Part shown: in pieces, positions 11,333 to 24,851 of the stretch
How positions within the stretch are numbered: the stretch's first letter is position 1
How the letters are laid out: the number at the start of each line of letters is the position of its first letter
Source: Calonectria ilicicola
Lineage: Eukaryota > Ascomycota > Sordariomycetes > Hypocreales > Nectriaceae
Assembly (NCBI GenBank): GCA_020809705.1
Contig: CP085826.1
Location: 5,704,001-5,768,000, forward strand
DNA length: 64,000 nt
Direction: 5' to 3'
Position numbers and translations under genes: made by a program
Notes under the pieces: model-generated
What the model was told of the DNA's origin: nothing
Database searches by the model: none
What the model saw: the letters and a program-made list of their open reading frames with translations, nothing else

Positions 11333-14300
11333 GTGTTTTGGCTACATTAAAATGTTTGGTTTGCTACGTCATGCTTGTATTATGCCGCCTCACCCTACAT
11401 CTTGCCAGCAAACATATGTGTTATTGTTGGTTGCATGCAGGTTATAGGCTCCATGGTCGTTTACTTGGGACGACCCATTATGCGACCGCATCGGCCTGCA
11501 TCAAACCTACTAGATTGCACCAGGGTGAGAAAGGGGATATTGAGTGATGGTTACTGGAAGAGGAAGAGACTATGGTTTGGAGATTGATCCTCGATTTGTT
11601 TGTGGAATATGGCTAGGGACGAGGAATCTAGACATCTCTTGGTCGAGGGCACTACATATTACCACTACCTACCTACCTGGAGTTTATAGGAACATCGGTA
11701 TAAAAATTCTGATATCTATTTTTTCTTCTTTCAAGCTAGCGTATACATTGGATGAACCAATCCTACCATCTGCCCATCATTGTTTCTTTTTTTTCCCTCT
11801 CTTTCATTTATCGACGCGTCAGGCATTGCCGAATGTTACCCTGCAACGGTTGGGTTGTCCTTTGGTTCGTGTCTCTCCACATGCCATTTCGCTTAATATG
11901 CGAACACGCACTCTTTTAAGTAAGATGTTTGCCTCTCAAGACCCACGAAGAATGTTTCCGAGCCTTGTTTCTGGGTTGTACTTACCCGAGTCCATGGTGA
12001 GGGAACAATCCACCACAATGCTGGGGCTGCGGCTGGGTTCAACTTTGGTGTGATGACTCTGAGTGGTCCCGCAATGTCCCCAAGGCGCAGGCACATGATC
12101 AGCCCAGGTGAGGCCAAGGCATAATAATAAGCATTTGCAAGTGGCCACCCGAGACCTTCGCTTGAGCAATGCGTTTTTTTCGGCCCTAATGCCTCGTGAC
12201 AGGACCAGAATGTGGCCAAGATCTAGTGGGCCACGAAAATGGTGGGAGCTTGTCAATATCGGTTGCACTGCGGGAGATAGAGACGGGTAATAAAGACCAC
12301 CACGGAGTTTGGCGAACCAGAGCCCAGGGCCAGCTACGCATATAATTTGCACCTGCAGAGCCAGCGGCCATCAAGGGTGGAGTGAGATGATGGCCTCACG
12401 CTGCTGCAATTCCCCGCGTCGAAGCCGAGACGATACACGCTCCGAGACATTTGTAACAGGGTTCTTCCCTGCTCTCTGTGCTCAATGACAACTAAGCGTA
12501 ACCGGTATGTAGGCATTGGAACGCCCCCTGGCAGGGGACGACAATGAAACGCTTGGCCAATACAGGAATTACTGCCTTCGTGCGGAAGCCCGAAGACGTA
12601 CATTAGTAACTTGCCAACTCCGATGACAGCGGCTACGGGAGCGGCGGTGCTATAGCGCTGAGAGTGAAGGTACGGCTTCTCCTTCTTCTTGTTGGTTGGT
12701 TGCAACCGGCTGTGGTTGATTTATTGTCCGTCTTATTAGGGCAAAAGTAGCGATGCGTAATGAGACCTCTCAGGAGCGACGTGGGTAAATACAATGGTGG
12801 CGACATCCTGGGAGGTATAGCAACCGACATATAGCCCAAAGTAAAATATCCAGTTCACGAGTGGTCGCTAAACAAGGAAATAAGGACAATTAGGGATATC
12901 TTGACGTGCAGGGCCGGGGGTAACAATACTTGAGCCGGCTTGCACAGCATAACTGTTTGATCTTGATCAGCACAAGCGTGGAGCTTCTGGCTATTTGATT
13001 AGTGGGCCCCGCTGGACCGGCACCTTTGTCCCAGATCATGGACCAAGGATTGACATGTTGCATGGGTGAGATGAGTTGGCAATCAAAGCACTGTTGCTTC
13101 ATCCATTGGGGTTTGGATGTTGAATTACGTTAGTGATTGGGGCTCGTGTGCTGGCGTGGTGAGACAAAGCTGTCATTGCCGCTGGCCAGTCGCAATCACT
13201 TGCTGCGGCTATGCTGAGCACGGGAGATCGACGCACGCAATTACACGGCCTGACTCGTGGGTCGCGGGGAGCCTAAGCCTCTCAGCCACCATTGGTGATT
13301 ATCGCGAGAGGCGAATTGAGCCACCAACAAATGTCTCTGTGCATCAGTTAGCCTGCTCGCTTGTCGAATGGCAGATGGGATCTCAACATGACGACGCTGG
13401 CCACGTGGTTGTAGCGTGATGGACGAGTACGGCATGCCCAGCGTTGAGCAGCACGTCAAGAAATCTGCAAGGCAGGGCTAAGCGTGTGCGACAGCTCATG
13501 CCAGCACCCCGAAGACGTGCGCCTGGCAAATCACGATGGCCACTGGTAATATCAAGAATGCACGGCATCGGATTCTGGGGGTGCACGTCCAATAGTGCCC
13601 ACAGCTTCTCCGACTTTTGCATTGGTTCGGCTCGTATTTATGCCAACATCATCTTAAGTGATCCATTGGTAGTTGTCGCTGATAACTCAGTGACAGAGCC
13701 TCCCCGGCACTTCCCCGTGAACACTAAATACTCGAGGCTGGCAAAAGAAAGACGTGGCAAAAAAGCAAGAATGGTTCATGACTCCTAGTAACGATGTCAG
13801 GCAGTTCTGCGGGGAGACGGATTTGCCAACCCAACCTCGCAAAATTGCTGACAAGAGGCTGTGAGCTGGGCGGGGAAAAAAAGCAATGTTGCTGCCGTGT
13901 GCGGGTTGCTCATCTGAGAAAAAGTCACGATCTGCGTCCTGGGTAGAGTGCAGTAAGTAAGGCTCAACGACGAGCCGGTCGGGGTAGTGCAGCTGGATGA
14001 GCTGATTCGCTTCAGCTTTTCACAGCCAGCGGCGACGGGGCGCTACCAATATACCCCCGGCCGAGACCAGTCACGCATGAGCAGGCTAGCTTAGCTGGCC
14101 ATGTGTCCCTGTGGTACCCGGGACTTTGTCCTCAAGCCGCACACGACGGCGTGGTGAAGGCTCCCAGTCTTCTGCAGGTCAAAGTCCGTGCCCTGGTTGA
14201 TGGCTGCCTTTTGGTTGGTTACACTCGTGCCGCCACTCAAAAAGCTGTGGCGTTCGAATTGTGTGGAGTGGAGAATATTGATGGATCCTGGAATTCTTCT

Positions 14301-17300
14301 CGAAAACCCCGACAAGTGCGTGACTCGAGTGGCAGGAAGTCGGGACGAAAAGGAATGGGGCTGGGATGGACTGGGATAGATATCGGGCGTGCGGAGCAAA
14401 GCGCTGCTGCACTGGTCTGGTTGGTGATGTAACATTTCAAAAGTTGTTTAGATGGCACGTTGTAGGTGTGAGCAAGTGTCAAAGACCACTGCAACTGGAC
14501 CGTGAGGAAGGTTATTCATGCTCAATGGGAGCGCTTTGCGGGCATGGAATAACCTGGTAACGCTTCCACAAGCGCTCGGACACCACATGTCCCATTAGAA
14601 GCCCAGCACCCCCCAGTTTCCAAACAGGATGAATGACGGAACGGCAAAGAGTAGTGCGCGGGAACGAGCTCGGTGGCGAGTAACAATCGGGGCATTCCAT
14701 CTCAGCAATGCCGGTCAGATGCACGAGGCTGCAAGATTGGCTTCAATTAAGATTTTTGTCACACAAATTGGTGATAGCTGGCGTTAACCGTTTCCAAGTT
14801 GGTGCTTATAGGGTGTTCGCATTCATATCCCGGTAAAAGAGATGGCCGGCCTTTGGGGCTTGGAAAAATGTCAGCGTCAAACGTGTATGACGGCACCCCG
14901 CTTGCCGCGGCGAGTCTCGTCTGGTCTCTTTTTCATCCGGTGAAGTAGCTCAATAGTGTCCACTCACTCGGTGAGACGTAGAGACGCCGACGGGTCGCGG
15001 ACAGACCACGGCGATGCCCTAGGGCTAGGATTGGTTCACAAGGGCTGGTCGGGCCACAACAGGTAGATGTTTGATTGATGTTGCAGACCAGATGATAGTG
15101 AATGTGCCAGAAGACAATATTTCAGCAGCGTATCTCCTATTCGTCAAATGAGTGCTCATGAAGATGGTGTAAGGTTCCCAAGACAACGACAGTAACAGGG
15201 CTCAGACAGGGATGGGCCGTGGAAACTGTCTTGAAGGCTAACTTAGGCGGAGCTATATGTTGTGCTGTTATGGTTTTTCGTTTACGGCAACTCGAATGTT
15301 GACGGTGCACATCTATCCCACAACAAGAAGTCAGCCACCGAAAACACTGGCGACTTCATTTCCGATTTGGATTCGCAGCTTGAGCATGAGTCGTTCTGGT
15401 AGGTCGGATGAAGAGCAGAGACCCAGGTGCAAGGATGGGCTGCAGGAAGTGGAGTTCCGGCCCTAGCTAGCTTCCCTTTGGGTCTAGTACCCCACTGCTA
15501 CTGTCCCTTTTCAATGTCACTGCACACGGGAGCCCCTGCCTTGACCCCTACCTGCCCCGCTCACCGCCACCGCTCGCCACGCGCACTGGCGCACTGACCC
15601 ATAGCCAGATTCGCTCAAGGGGTGGAGGTAAAGCCGCCTGCTTTCTCTCCTGCCCTTTCAGATTGCGCAGAGCACAGTGCGATTGCAGCCAAACTTTGGA
15701 CCGGCTCGTCTCAGGCGGGCGGCTTGACAACAAAAAGTTTCGCTTTCAGGGCGTCTCTTTGTTGCACGCCATTGCGCACGGTTGGGAGCGTCAATTCTCT
15801 TGACAAGTATTTGATGGCTAAAACTGGATGCTAGCCTTTAATGATGCAGTGATCGAGCTGCCCAGAAGCAGGGGCCACTGTAGAGGAAACTAGGTTGTGG
15901 TTGTGGTTGTGGTTATGGTCATGGGGCGTCGCAGTCGCAGGGCCATGCGGCAGCATCTTGTGAGACCGTGAGAACTAAAACTCCAATGGTTGCGGCAGCC
16001 ATCATCCCAGTTCCCAGCCGGATGGGTTGCATCCCGGCACGCAATCCGCCCACCCGTTGCTTTCTCTTTTGTAACCCCTGATGGTTCTGTTCTTGTCTGA
16101 CGACCTGGCCGCCTCTGATGTTTGTGATCCACGATTGTCTTTAGCGCACGGAGCGCCATCGGCACTCATCATCTGGTTTGTAGATTGTGCACTGTGCGGC
16201 GAGTGTATCATGGCGTATTTGGTAATCGTCAGCGAGAATGGTCGTCTCCCCGAACCCAATGCCCAGGAGCGATTGCAGACTTCTTGGTGCAACCTGACGT
16301 GGAGCTATACATGTAGTAGACTAAGCGAATGTATGTGCTTCCAACAAAACATGCAGTATCTTTGTTTCAAACCCACCTCAAATCCTTCTGACGTGCTGCT
16401 GCGCCCGGAAAGTATGTTGGTGATGTGTGAGGTACCCACAGCGCTTGACCGAGAGGCTTAACGTTCGGTACCGTGGTGGAATCAACCGCCAACGGCCCAG
16501 TGAGCGACTCCCCACGCCAGTGGCCATTTGGAGGCATCTTTGTTTCAGAGCGGCTCCGGATTGGAGTTCCGCATTACCCACAACCCCCTTGATGCTGGGG
16601 GTGAACTGTCTCACCTCTCATTTCTTATCCCGCCTCTACATCTCGTCGTGGGAACGTGGTGGGCTTCCACGAGGCGCACGGCATCGACCTCGCTGTGCGA
16701 TCCCGTCCCAGACGCTGTCACTGCCAGCGATGACCACCGTCTGGCCCAACCTGCTGAGGCAGAACGCTCAATTCTGCAGGGGTTGCGATGAACTTGAGGG
16801 GTCTGCATCTTTGGTGGCCGACTTGCATGAATCGGCTTGAGGTTGGAGGGAGAGAATGAAGGGAATATTAGCGAGAATTTGTCCATCAAGTTTTTGTGAA
16901 CGAGCTCAAACGAGATGCTTCTCTCAGCATGATTTCGCATATTGTTAAGATGTCCATCGAATCATCCTCGAAGTGGGCGCGGCCCGATGCTGCGTCGTTT
17001 GCTGGCTTGGTTTTACGCTGAATCAAGTTTCACTAATGCGACTCCAGGCATACGAGAGCCGTACATTTGTTTTGACGCAGATAGCCGTTTCCTGCAACCA
17101 CTTTCCATTTGCCGGCTTGTCAGCGTCCCGTTCTAGGGAAAGATTTCTCGGTGGGATGGGGATCCGAGTGCCTAGCATCGGTATTCTCTTGCATCCAGAT
17201 GCGGGGCGTCGCCAAGGATCCCTTCTCTGCGACAGGTGTGAAATGAAGGATGGGGGAGGGTAAGACGGACTACTGCAGTTGGTTTTCGAACCTTGCTTCA

Positions 17301-20221
17301 CAGCCCAAAGCTTGAGGCGCTCCCATGGGAAGCCGTTGTAGATCCCGCGCCTGGACCATGTTTTTGCCTACTTGAAGAACCTAGCCTCGCCTTACATTGT
17401 GCGAGTGAATCCGAAAAAGGATTACGAGGTGTCGCGGCGATATTGTTTTGACAGGCAACGCGCTGGGACGAAGATGAAGAGGATTGCGATGGCTCTGTGC
17501 GTTGTCAATGGACATGTGTAGTTCTCTGACGGCTTCTTCCATTGTTCTATTCCACGCTCCGTCTGGGACTGCAGCATTCTGCCCGAATGTCCTGATTCTC
17601 GCAGTGCAGGGCACACAGTGGAGATGATGCAGGGCGCATCAAAAGAAATACCTGAGTAGCAAGTAGCGCGTCGCCACTGGCTGCAGCATCTGCAACCTCT
17701 GTCGCACGTACCGCCTGGGTGAGAGATATTCGAACTTCGCGACGTCAAGTTGAGTCCACGGCGGCAGATGGCGGCGTGGCGTTTTACGACGGGCCAGGCC
17801 AGCGTCTTCAGTTCTCCAAGTGAGACAGCCAGCCCTTTCTTTACCTCTGCCTTGCCTTAGTGCTATGGTGATATCAGACGTGACGAGTTCACGACCCACT
17901 GCTGCTGGGCGGCCTGGAGAGGGCAGCAGCGGCGGCGGCAGCGGCAGCAATGGATGGGGGAAATGGGCGCCGAGACACATTAACTGGAGTGTTGGCGGGG
18001 AGTCGTTTCTGTCGACGACGGGGGGCTTGATGGAGAATGCAAGGGAGGCGATCACTGATGGTCCCTTCCCGTTGCAGCCACGTGAAAATATCCCGTCCCG
18101 GCCGAGCTGCTTGGCCGTTCTGGCGGGTCTTCAGAAAATTCACTTCAGAGCATCGGGTCCCTGAGAATGCCCCTGGATCCCGGCAAGGCCCCTAAACAAC
18201 CCAGCCAGTTAGCTGGGCTAGGATGCAGTAATAATTCTGGGATGCGCCCCACAGCACCGATGTCTGGCCCATGCCGCACTGACCGCAAAGAGGCACCGGG
18301 GCAAAAACGCAGGCGCTTTGCTGTACCCTCCTCCTCGCCGAACGGCCTTGAGGGAATGGAGGACGCCGGGTCCAAGACCCAAGGCCCAAGGCCGACCGGT
18401 CGACAGATCCCCTGGGACCTGGAACTGACTCTTGGCCGCGGCCCTGGGGCTTATACGGCGCTCGCTTATAATCTAGGTCCCTTGCGTGGCTGGACTGGGA
18501 GGAACCAAGACGCCATCCCGAGCAGAACTAGCGGTACCCAGGGTTTCCCATTCTAGCTAGGCACAGCATCCGCAGTGAGGTACAGCATCCGATCTGCTGG
18601 AAGTCAATGGTTGGCCCGGAGGCTGGCTCATCTTCTCCGAAAGGCAATTGGGACGGAGTGAGCGTGTGGCGCACCACGAGATTCGGCTGAGAGCCCGCTC
18701 AAGACGCAACACCAAGCCAAGAAGGACGACTCTGGGGCGCGTGCAGGGGAGCCCTGGACAGCGCTGCCGGCAGGGGCCCGCCCCGGCGAGTGGGAGGTTA
18801 TGAGCGCCCCCCCTGCTGTGGGAGAGGATAAGGTCGATACGTACCGCGCAGTGGCATGGTACACAGTACCAAGGGGTGTACATGCGGAGCCCCGAGTCAG
18901 AGGCAGAATCCGTCGGGAGTAGCAGAACGCTCCCACCACCTCCCAAGCACCAGGCCTAGCACCAACAACCATGGCTTGTGGCTAGCTCCCGGACCATAGT
19001 AATGAACAAGGCCCGGTCGTACGGTGCAAATGAAGTCAATGAACAATTAAAAGATGCCTGGGCCCGCTCCACCCGCTGCTTCCTCCAGTTTTGCGTTCTG
19101 GCCGTGCCTCTCTATCCCTATACCTACCTCCTCTCCCTTCCCTTCTCCCCTCCTCCCCGCCCTCCTTTCCATCACCCCCCTTACTCAAACCAAGCGCCGT
19201 TGCAAAAGTCTCAACGCAGCCCACACATCTCCCACTCCTCACACCGAAGACCGAAAAGCAAAAACGACAAACGATAGGCTGTGCGCCTTACACGAAGAGA
19301 CGATCCCCACGCCCTGCCCGTTACCAATTCTTCATCGGACGAGCCCGCGACCCCCAAAAAGCAAAGACTATCGCCTGACGACTGCCGTGGTGCGACGATT
19401 GTGGCTGCTTTTGCCGTTAGTGGAGTAGCGACTTCGGGTGTCACGTCCAGAGTGAGTGACGGCCCAGGATCAGGACAACTTTTGCATTGTGCTAAAAAAG
19501 CAAAGCTATCGGAATCCTGCGCAAAAACGCACTGCAACCCAACGTCTTTGCGAACCGAGGCCGACCGTGTATCTGGGACCGCCGAATTTCGATTTGCGGT
19601 TGATAACCCTCCGGGCCCTCTCCCTCCCTCTCCTCTTTCTCGCCCAGAAATATCTGAAAGAGTCTTGACGGCTGTGCCGACTACTCGCATCTCGGACTTT
19701 GCTACTGAACCAGCCAGCCAGCTAATCCAACAAGGAAGGTGTGTAGAGTCGCATCACATCAACTTGCATTTTTACTGCGTTTTGTGTCGCAACCCCCGCC
19801 ATCTGCTTTCCACTGCCGTCAACACTGCCGCAACGCTCCCGCCTCCGCTGCCACCTGCCACCACCATTTGCCCTGAACGGCTCTTTTTGCGTGTTTGCGC
19901 TGCACAAGTCATCTTGTCCAGCTTGACGAGATTCACTGGAATTCCCCCGTTATGCACAGGCCGTCCACGCCACTTCCCCTCTAATTGCCATCGTTTGCGC
20001 CGCCATTCGAAACACGATCCCGCATTTTGCCCCAATCCACGCAACTAGTCTCTTGCGACGCCTGGAGCCGACCCCTATTTCGAATTTCTCGACTCGCCCT
20101 ATCCCCGCGCAAAAGCAACTTATCAATCCTGACATGCCATCATTACTCATTTAGGATTCTTCCGTTTCGCTAGACAGCCTCCTCATTAATCCAATTTCTT
20201 CTGGTACCCATCTCTACGTAA
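11333..20221. other. 8.9-kb gene-free stretch
   Basis: I find no exon series with a recognisable product. Open frames are short and unsupported. The longest, 19281-20048 on the plus strand, is discussed under findings. Small repeats include three GGTTGT units plus a variant at 15893-15916 and a CCCAAG-rich element at 18370-18390. The last 1.2 kb (about 19000-20221) is C/T-rich on the plus strand, as expected for the promoter and leader of the gene starting at 20222. The rest could hold non-coding RNA or a lost gene, with no positive evidence. Confidence 0.55.
15893..15916 (+). repeat. GGTTGT hexamer repeat
   Basis: Three perfect GGTTGT copies and one GGTTAT copy in gene-free DNA. It is a simple microsatellite with no evident role. 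Confidence 0.75.
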
Positions 20222-23200
20222 ATGTTTCGTCGACATCACAAAAACCAGGGATACGGCGCGCCTTCTCTGTCAAGCAAGTTTTCCGACGACGACGACAACA
20301 AGAGTTTCAGTTCAAATTTGCGCGACTTTGGACTGATCAGCACACGCTCCTTCAAACCCAGCGGTCACCGCCACGAAGTTGCCTCTGGATCCAAACAGCC
20401 AAATTCTGATGCATATTCACTTTCTGAAAGATGTACGCGTAATTTAGTCTCGGAGACAATTGACAATTGCTAATTTCCCCTTAGCTCGATTGACCAAGCC
20501 CGGACCTGGATCTATTAGGACCTATCACGGCCCGGACTCGAACTCATCCGCTGCTTCTATTAGATCAGGCTTAAGCACCGCTTCACGCCGAGTCGGTGGC
20601 CTTGATAACAACATAATGGCGTCAAATACAGAGAGAAGCCGTTCTCGACGAGAGCGCACCTTTGTGGGCAGCGAATGCGCTGTCTGCGAGGAGCCTCTTG
20701 AGCACACTCTCCGCGGAGAGCGAATTCTTCAGTTCTCTTGCTCACATGTCTCTCACGAGGCATGCTTCTACGAGTTTATTCGTGAATTTGAATCACAATA
20801 TTGCCCAACATGTGATGCGCCATTACATTTGGACACAAGCCGTGGAGGGAATGTCATTGATATTGGTATGCAACCCAGTCAAGCTCGTTCCGAACGCCAT
20901 TCTAATCAAGAAGCAGAGAAAATCAGCAGCATTGTGCGTTCCGCCAACACCGACTCTCGCTCAGCTCTATCACCCACCCCCACAGCGATACCCTGGGACA
21001 ACCAGACTGTGCGCCCTCCCAGTCTCGAGAGCACCCAGAGAAGACAGATGCAGCAGTCTGGTAGCATTCGGGATGGCGCCAGCCGAGGCCCTCGCGACAG
21101 CCGTGAGGCGCCCTCAGACCGCTATGGAGCTTCGCGCCACACTCGCAGCGACAGCGAAGCCACTGGTGGTGTAGCATCGTCAGGAGGATACCCCGAGACC
21201 ACCCAGAGCGGACCCCACCGACGCCACGACTACGATGTTCAAGCCATGGAGACAACACCTACCAGCCCCCGCCCGATGACTCGCAACCCCATTCCAGCCC
21301 CGATCGTCACTGTTCGTTCCGAGTTCCCCACCATGAACCGTTCTCGTCAACAGCAAACTCTCACTTGCTTGGTTACTGTTGAGGTACCAAGTAACAAATG
21401 GAAGCCGGATCCTGAAGATTTGGGTGTACCGGCCCCACAGCCTACTCCCATCAGCAGCCGGGCTGAGGAAGCTTTTGGCGGTCGACCACCCTCTCCTGCT
21501 CGTAGCGCGCCGCGTTTCTTCCCCTATGAGTCGGCTGAGGTGCTGGAAGAGATGACAGAAGCTCTTCGGAATCGCGTTGATAACTGGCATGGCCTAGACT
21601 TTAGCAGGTACGTCGTGGCATTGATAAACTTGAATCTCTTAAGTTACTGTCGCTAACGGATAATTAGATTTGGCAAATTGAGGCTCTATGGCACTCTCCG
21701 AGTAGGAAAGGACAAAGTCTCATGGCAGGAACTGGAATGTTTCCTCTTCGCCGAGATGCTGATTTGTGTTAAGGAGAAGAAGATTCCACCCCAGCTCGCA
21801 CAGCAATGGGATGAATCAGGTGCTTCACGCAAGACGACCCGTTGTACCTTGAAGGGATCCATTCTTATTAAGAAGCATCTCAACGAGGTGGCTGAGACTG
21901 GATCGATTGACGAGAATATTCTTACTCTGAGCCTATCAGTTGCTGAGCTACCCCAGTTTCACCTCCGATTCGAGAATCGCAATCAACTGAAGTTGTGGCA
22001 GCAAGCCTTGGCTGACCTCAATGCCATTGAGACTGCTTCAGTGAGGAGTCCCGAATACGATCGTGGAGATGTGTCAGAGACAGATGAGGAGGCGGAGTGG
22101 CAACGATCACGGCCTCAGAGAGTTTCTTCTGTCGCATCTTCTTGGGGCGGCGCTCGGACTGCCACCACCGCTCCTACGGAATACACCAACTTCCCCAAGA
22201 GCCCGATGCTTACTTCGATTCACGTCCCTATCGATGTTGTTATCGTGGTTCCAATTTCCTCGTCTATGCAGGGTGTCAAGATTAATCTGGTCCGTGACGC
22301 CCTCAAGTTTATGGTCAACACACTTGGCGACCGTGATCGTATGGGACTTGTGACATTTGGATCTGGTGGCGGTGGTGTCCCAATTGTGGGAATGACTACA
22401 AAGGCCTGGCCAGGCTGGGGCAATGTCTTATCTTCAATCAGACCCGTGGGTCAGAAGAGCCACCGTGCCGACGTTGTTGAGGGCGCCAACGTGGCTATGG
22501 ATTTGCTAATGCAGCGAAAGCACAACAATCCTATTGCCTCCATCATGCTTATCAGCGATGCGTCCACCTCTGATGCTGATAGTGTTGACTTTGTTGTGTC
22601 AAGAGCTGAGGCTGCCAAGATCGCTATCCACTCCTTCGGATTAGGTATGACACACAAGCCCGATACGATGATCGAACTTTCCACACGAACGAAGGCGTCG
22701 TACACCTACGTCAAGGATTGGATGATGCTTCGAGAGTGTCTTGCCGGCTGTCTGGGCAGCATGCAAACCCTTTCCCACCAAAACGTTAAGCTCAAGCTCA
22801 AGCTTCCCGAAGGCTCTCCTGCCAAGTTCCATAAGATCAGTGGAGCTTTGCAGATTACCAAGCGAGCCACTGGACGCGACGCGGAAGCTTCCTTGGGCGA
22901 CCTTCGATTTGGTGATAAGCGCGACATCCTTGTTCAATTGGTCATCTTGCCAGACAACGCGTCCCAGGAACAACTACCTCAAGATCCCTGGGACAACATT
23001 GTTTCAGGTCTCGAGGCTCTTGGCGGATCAGTGGACACCGATGGTGAGCGAGCGCTTTCTGTGGAAGAGGTTCCGCTCATCCAGGCAGACCTCAACTGGG
23101 GAGACATCCTCCGTGATGGCACGGTCACTAACATGCCCCGTCCATCGTTGCTTGCCATCACCATGCTGCCAGCCACCACTAGTAGCAAGAAGCCGTGGCA

Positions 23201-23846
23201 AAACTCGCCACCCATCCCACCCCACCCCAGCATCGTCCAGCGCCGTATGGAGCTGCTCACCTCGGACATGCTCACTCGCGCTCTGACCCTAGTCAGTCGT
23301 GGCCAGCATGACCGTGCACACACTCTCCTGAACGAGACCCGTTCGATCCTGAAGGGTCTTGGAAAGGGTGGTCTTCCACCTATTCCTCCGATGAACAATA
23401 GGTCAACTCCTTCGACTCCCCATCCCGCAAACGAAGGCTCGCCTGGCCTATCGGCTACTCCTGATCGCAAGCACAGCCCTTCGCCGCCCGTCTCGGCCAT
23501 CTCTGGAGTCAATGGCTTCCAGCCCCCGCCATCAATCGGTCGCAGCCGCTCCAACGATGGTCTGAGCCTCGGCACTGGCATTGACGCCAGCACTGTCCAC
23601 GCTCTCGACGCTGAGCTTGAGAGCAGCTTGGAGTGGATCAACCACCCCGCTGTCTTCAGTCGCGACAGCCGCAAGGCAGTGTTGCAGGCTATTGGAGTCA
23701 TTAGCTCGCAGAGGGCATTCACTTTCCGCACTCCTATTGAGGGTCTCTGGGCCAGTCGCGTCGGTGGCGTCAAGCGTCTCACGGAAAAGAGCCGCGAGTG
23801 GCGCGACGACGGCAGCGGCGAAGGCGGCATAATGGAAGAGGCCTAA
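20222..23846 (+). CDS. RING-PH-VWA protein, Far1/Ste5-like scaffold
   Basis: Three exons, 20222-20432, 20485-21607 and 21668-23846, encode 1170 residues. The introns are 52 and 60 bp with branches GCTAAT and GCTAAC. A Ser-rich N-terminus leads to a RING-H2 finger at about 135-185 (CAVC ... CSHVSHEAC ... CPTC). A long disordered Ser/Pro/Arg linker follows. A PH domain at about 445-555 starts RLYGTLRVGKDK and ends in a Trp-containing helix. A VWA domain begins near 628 (DVVIVVPISSSMQG). Its metal site is PISSS instead of DxSxS, so metal binding may be lost. The order RING, PH, VWA-like is that of the yeast pheromone-pathway proteins Far1 and Ste5, which tether Gbeta-gamma, membrane and MAP kinases. 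The orthology assignment rests on this architecture. An alternative is a RING-type E3 ligase with a VWA substrate domain. Confidence 0.85.
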
Positions 23847-24851
23847 TCAGTTACTCCTCTCCCTTTCCTGACTCTGGTTTCTCTCCAGCGTCATTTCTCT
23901 GTGGCAATGGTTGGCGTCTGGTTTTCTGGTTTGGTTTACGACTCCTAACGACCTCATACATTCCTGGACGTTTATCATGTCCTCCTTCTATACTTATCTG
24001 CATTTTATGCCGTATGGGAATGCACGCGCTTGTTTTGCTTGTTTGGATATTGATACCACATACCCCATTGTAACTCCCCAGGAAAAGGGGCAGTTGAGCA
24101 ATACCCCATCCCCCACTCAGGTGCACCTCTTGTCTCTCAACTTTGGGCTTAAGCTCGCTGTCTTTGGACAGACGGACGGCCAGTTGCATCTTTGACCGTT
24201 AGTATATAGTGCTCGCGGTTGGTTGTATCTGGTGTGTCTATGGAGAGATGAGAGGGGGGACTCAGTTTCATGTTCATCTTTTCTTGCGCTTCTTGGCATA
24301 TACCACCGGGTTTTAGTTTATTTTGGGTTGATTGTTACTTTTTATGTCCTGCGCCATGCATAAGTAATGTGCTGGGCAGTCTCAGCTGATGCATCCATAC
24401 ATACATTTTGATATGTATATGCCTTTTTGGGCCATATAGGTAGATGCGTGCAACGTTGTAAATTTACGCACTCATGTTAATAAGTCTTGCTCCTCCACTT
24501 CCTTGCCTGCTGCGACGGTTAGAGCTCCGTTGGGATTGTAAATCCCGAGCATTCGTATTTGCAAAGTAGCTAGTTTGAAACGTCTTAATCATGAAGGTAT
24601 CGGTAGGTAGCATTATTGGGCGTCCCAAGGTATATTTCATTAAGAAATTCTCGGCGAGCTTGGTGCTCTCGACAATGGCGCGGCAACTCTCTTGCACGCC
24701 CTCTATAGTTCCCCTTCCTTTTCCCAGACACCTGTCCGTTTTGCTCACACGTAAACTACTTTCATAGGGATATCTAAACAACTTGTGCCTTGGGGAGTTT
24801 ATACATTGAACAGTTCCCTCGCTCAGCCCCCTTTTGACATGGCGCACGCTT
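23847..24851. other. 3' region between convergent genes (scaffold gene and CCT8)
   Basis: 1005 bp between two converging stop codons, T-rich on the plus strand near the first gene. Around 24397-24422 there are ATACAT, ATGTAT and GTATATG elements that resemble fungal 3'-end efficiency elements and can be read on either strand. I see no gene here; the 127-codon open frame on the minus strand has no family resemblance. Confidence 0.5.

Noticed and set aside
22979..23830. 283-codon frame on the minus strand
   Set aside because: It is antisense to the well-supported RING-PH-VWA coding exon and arises from its codon bias.
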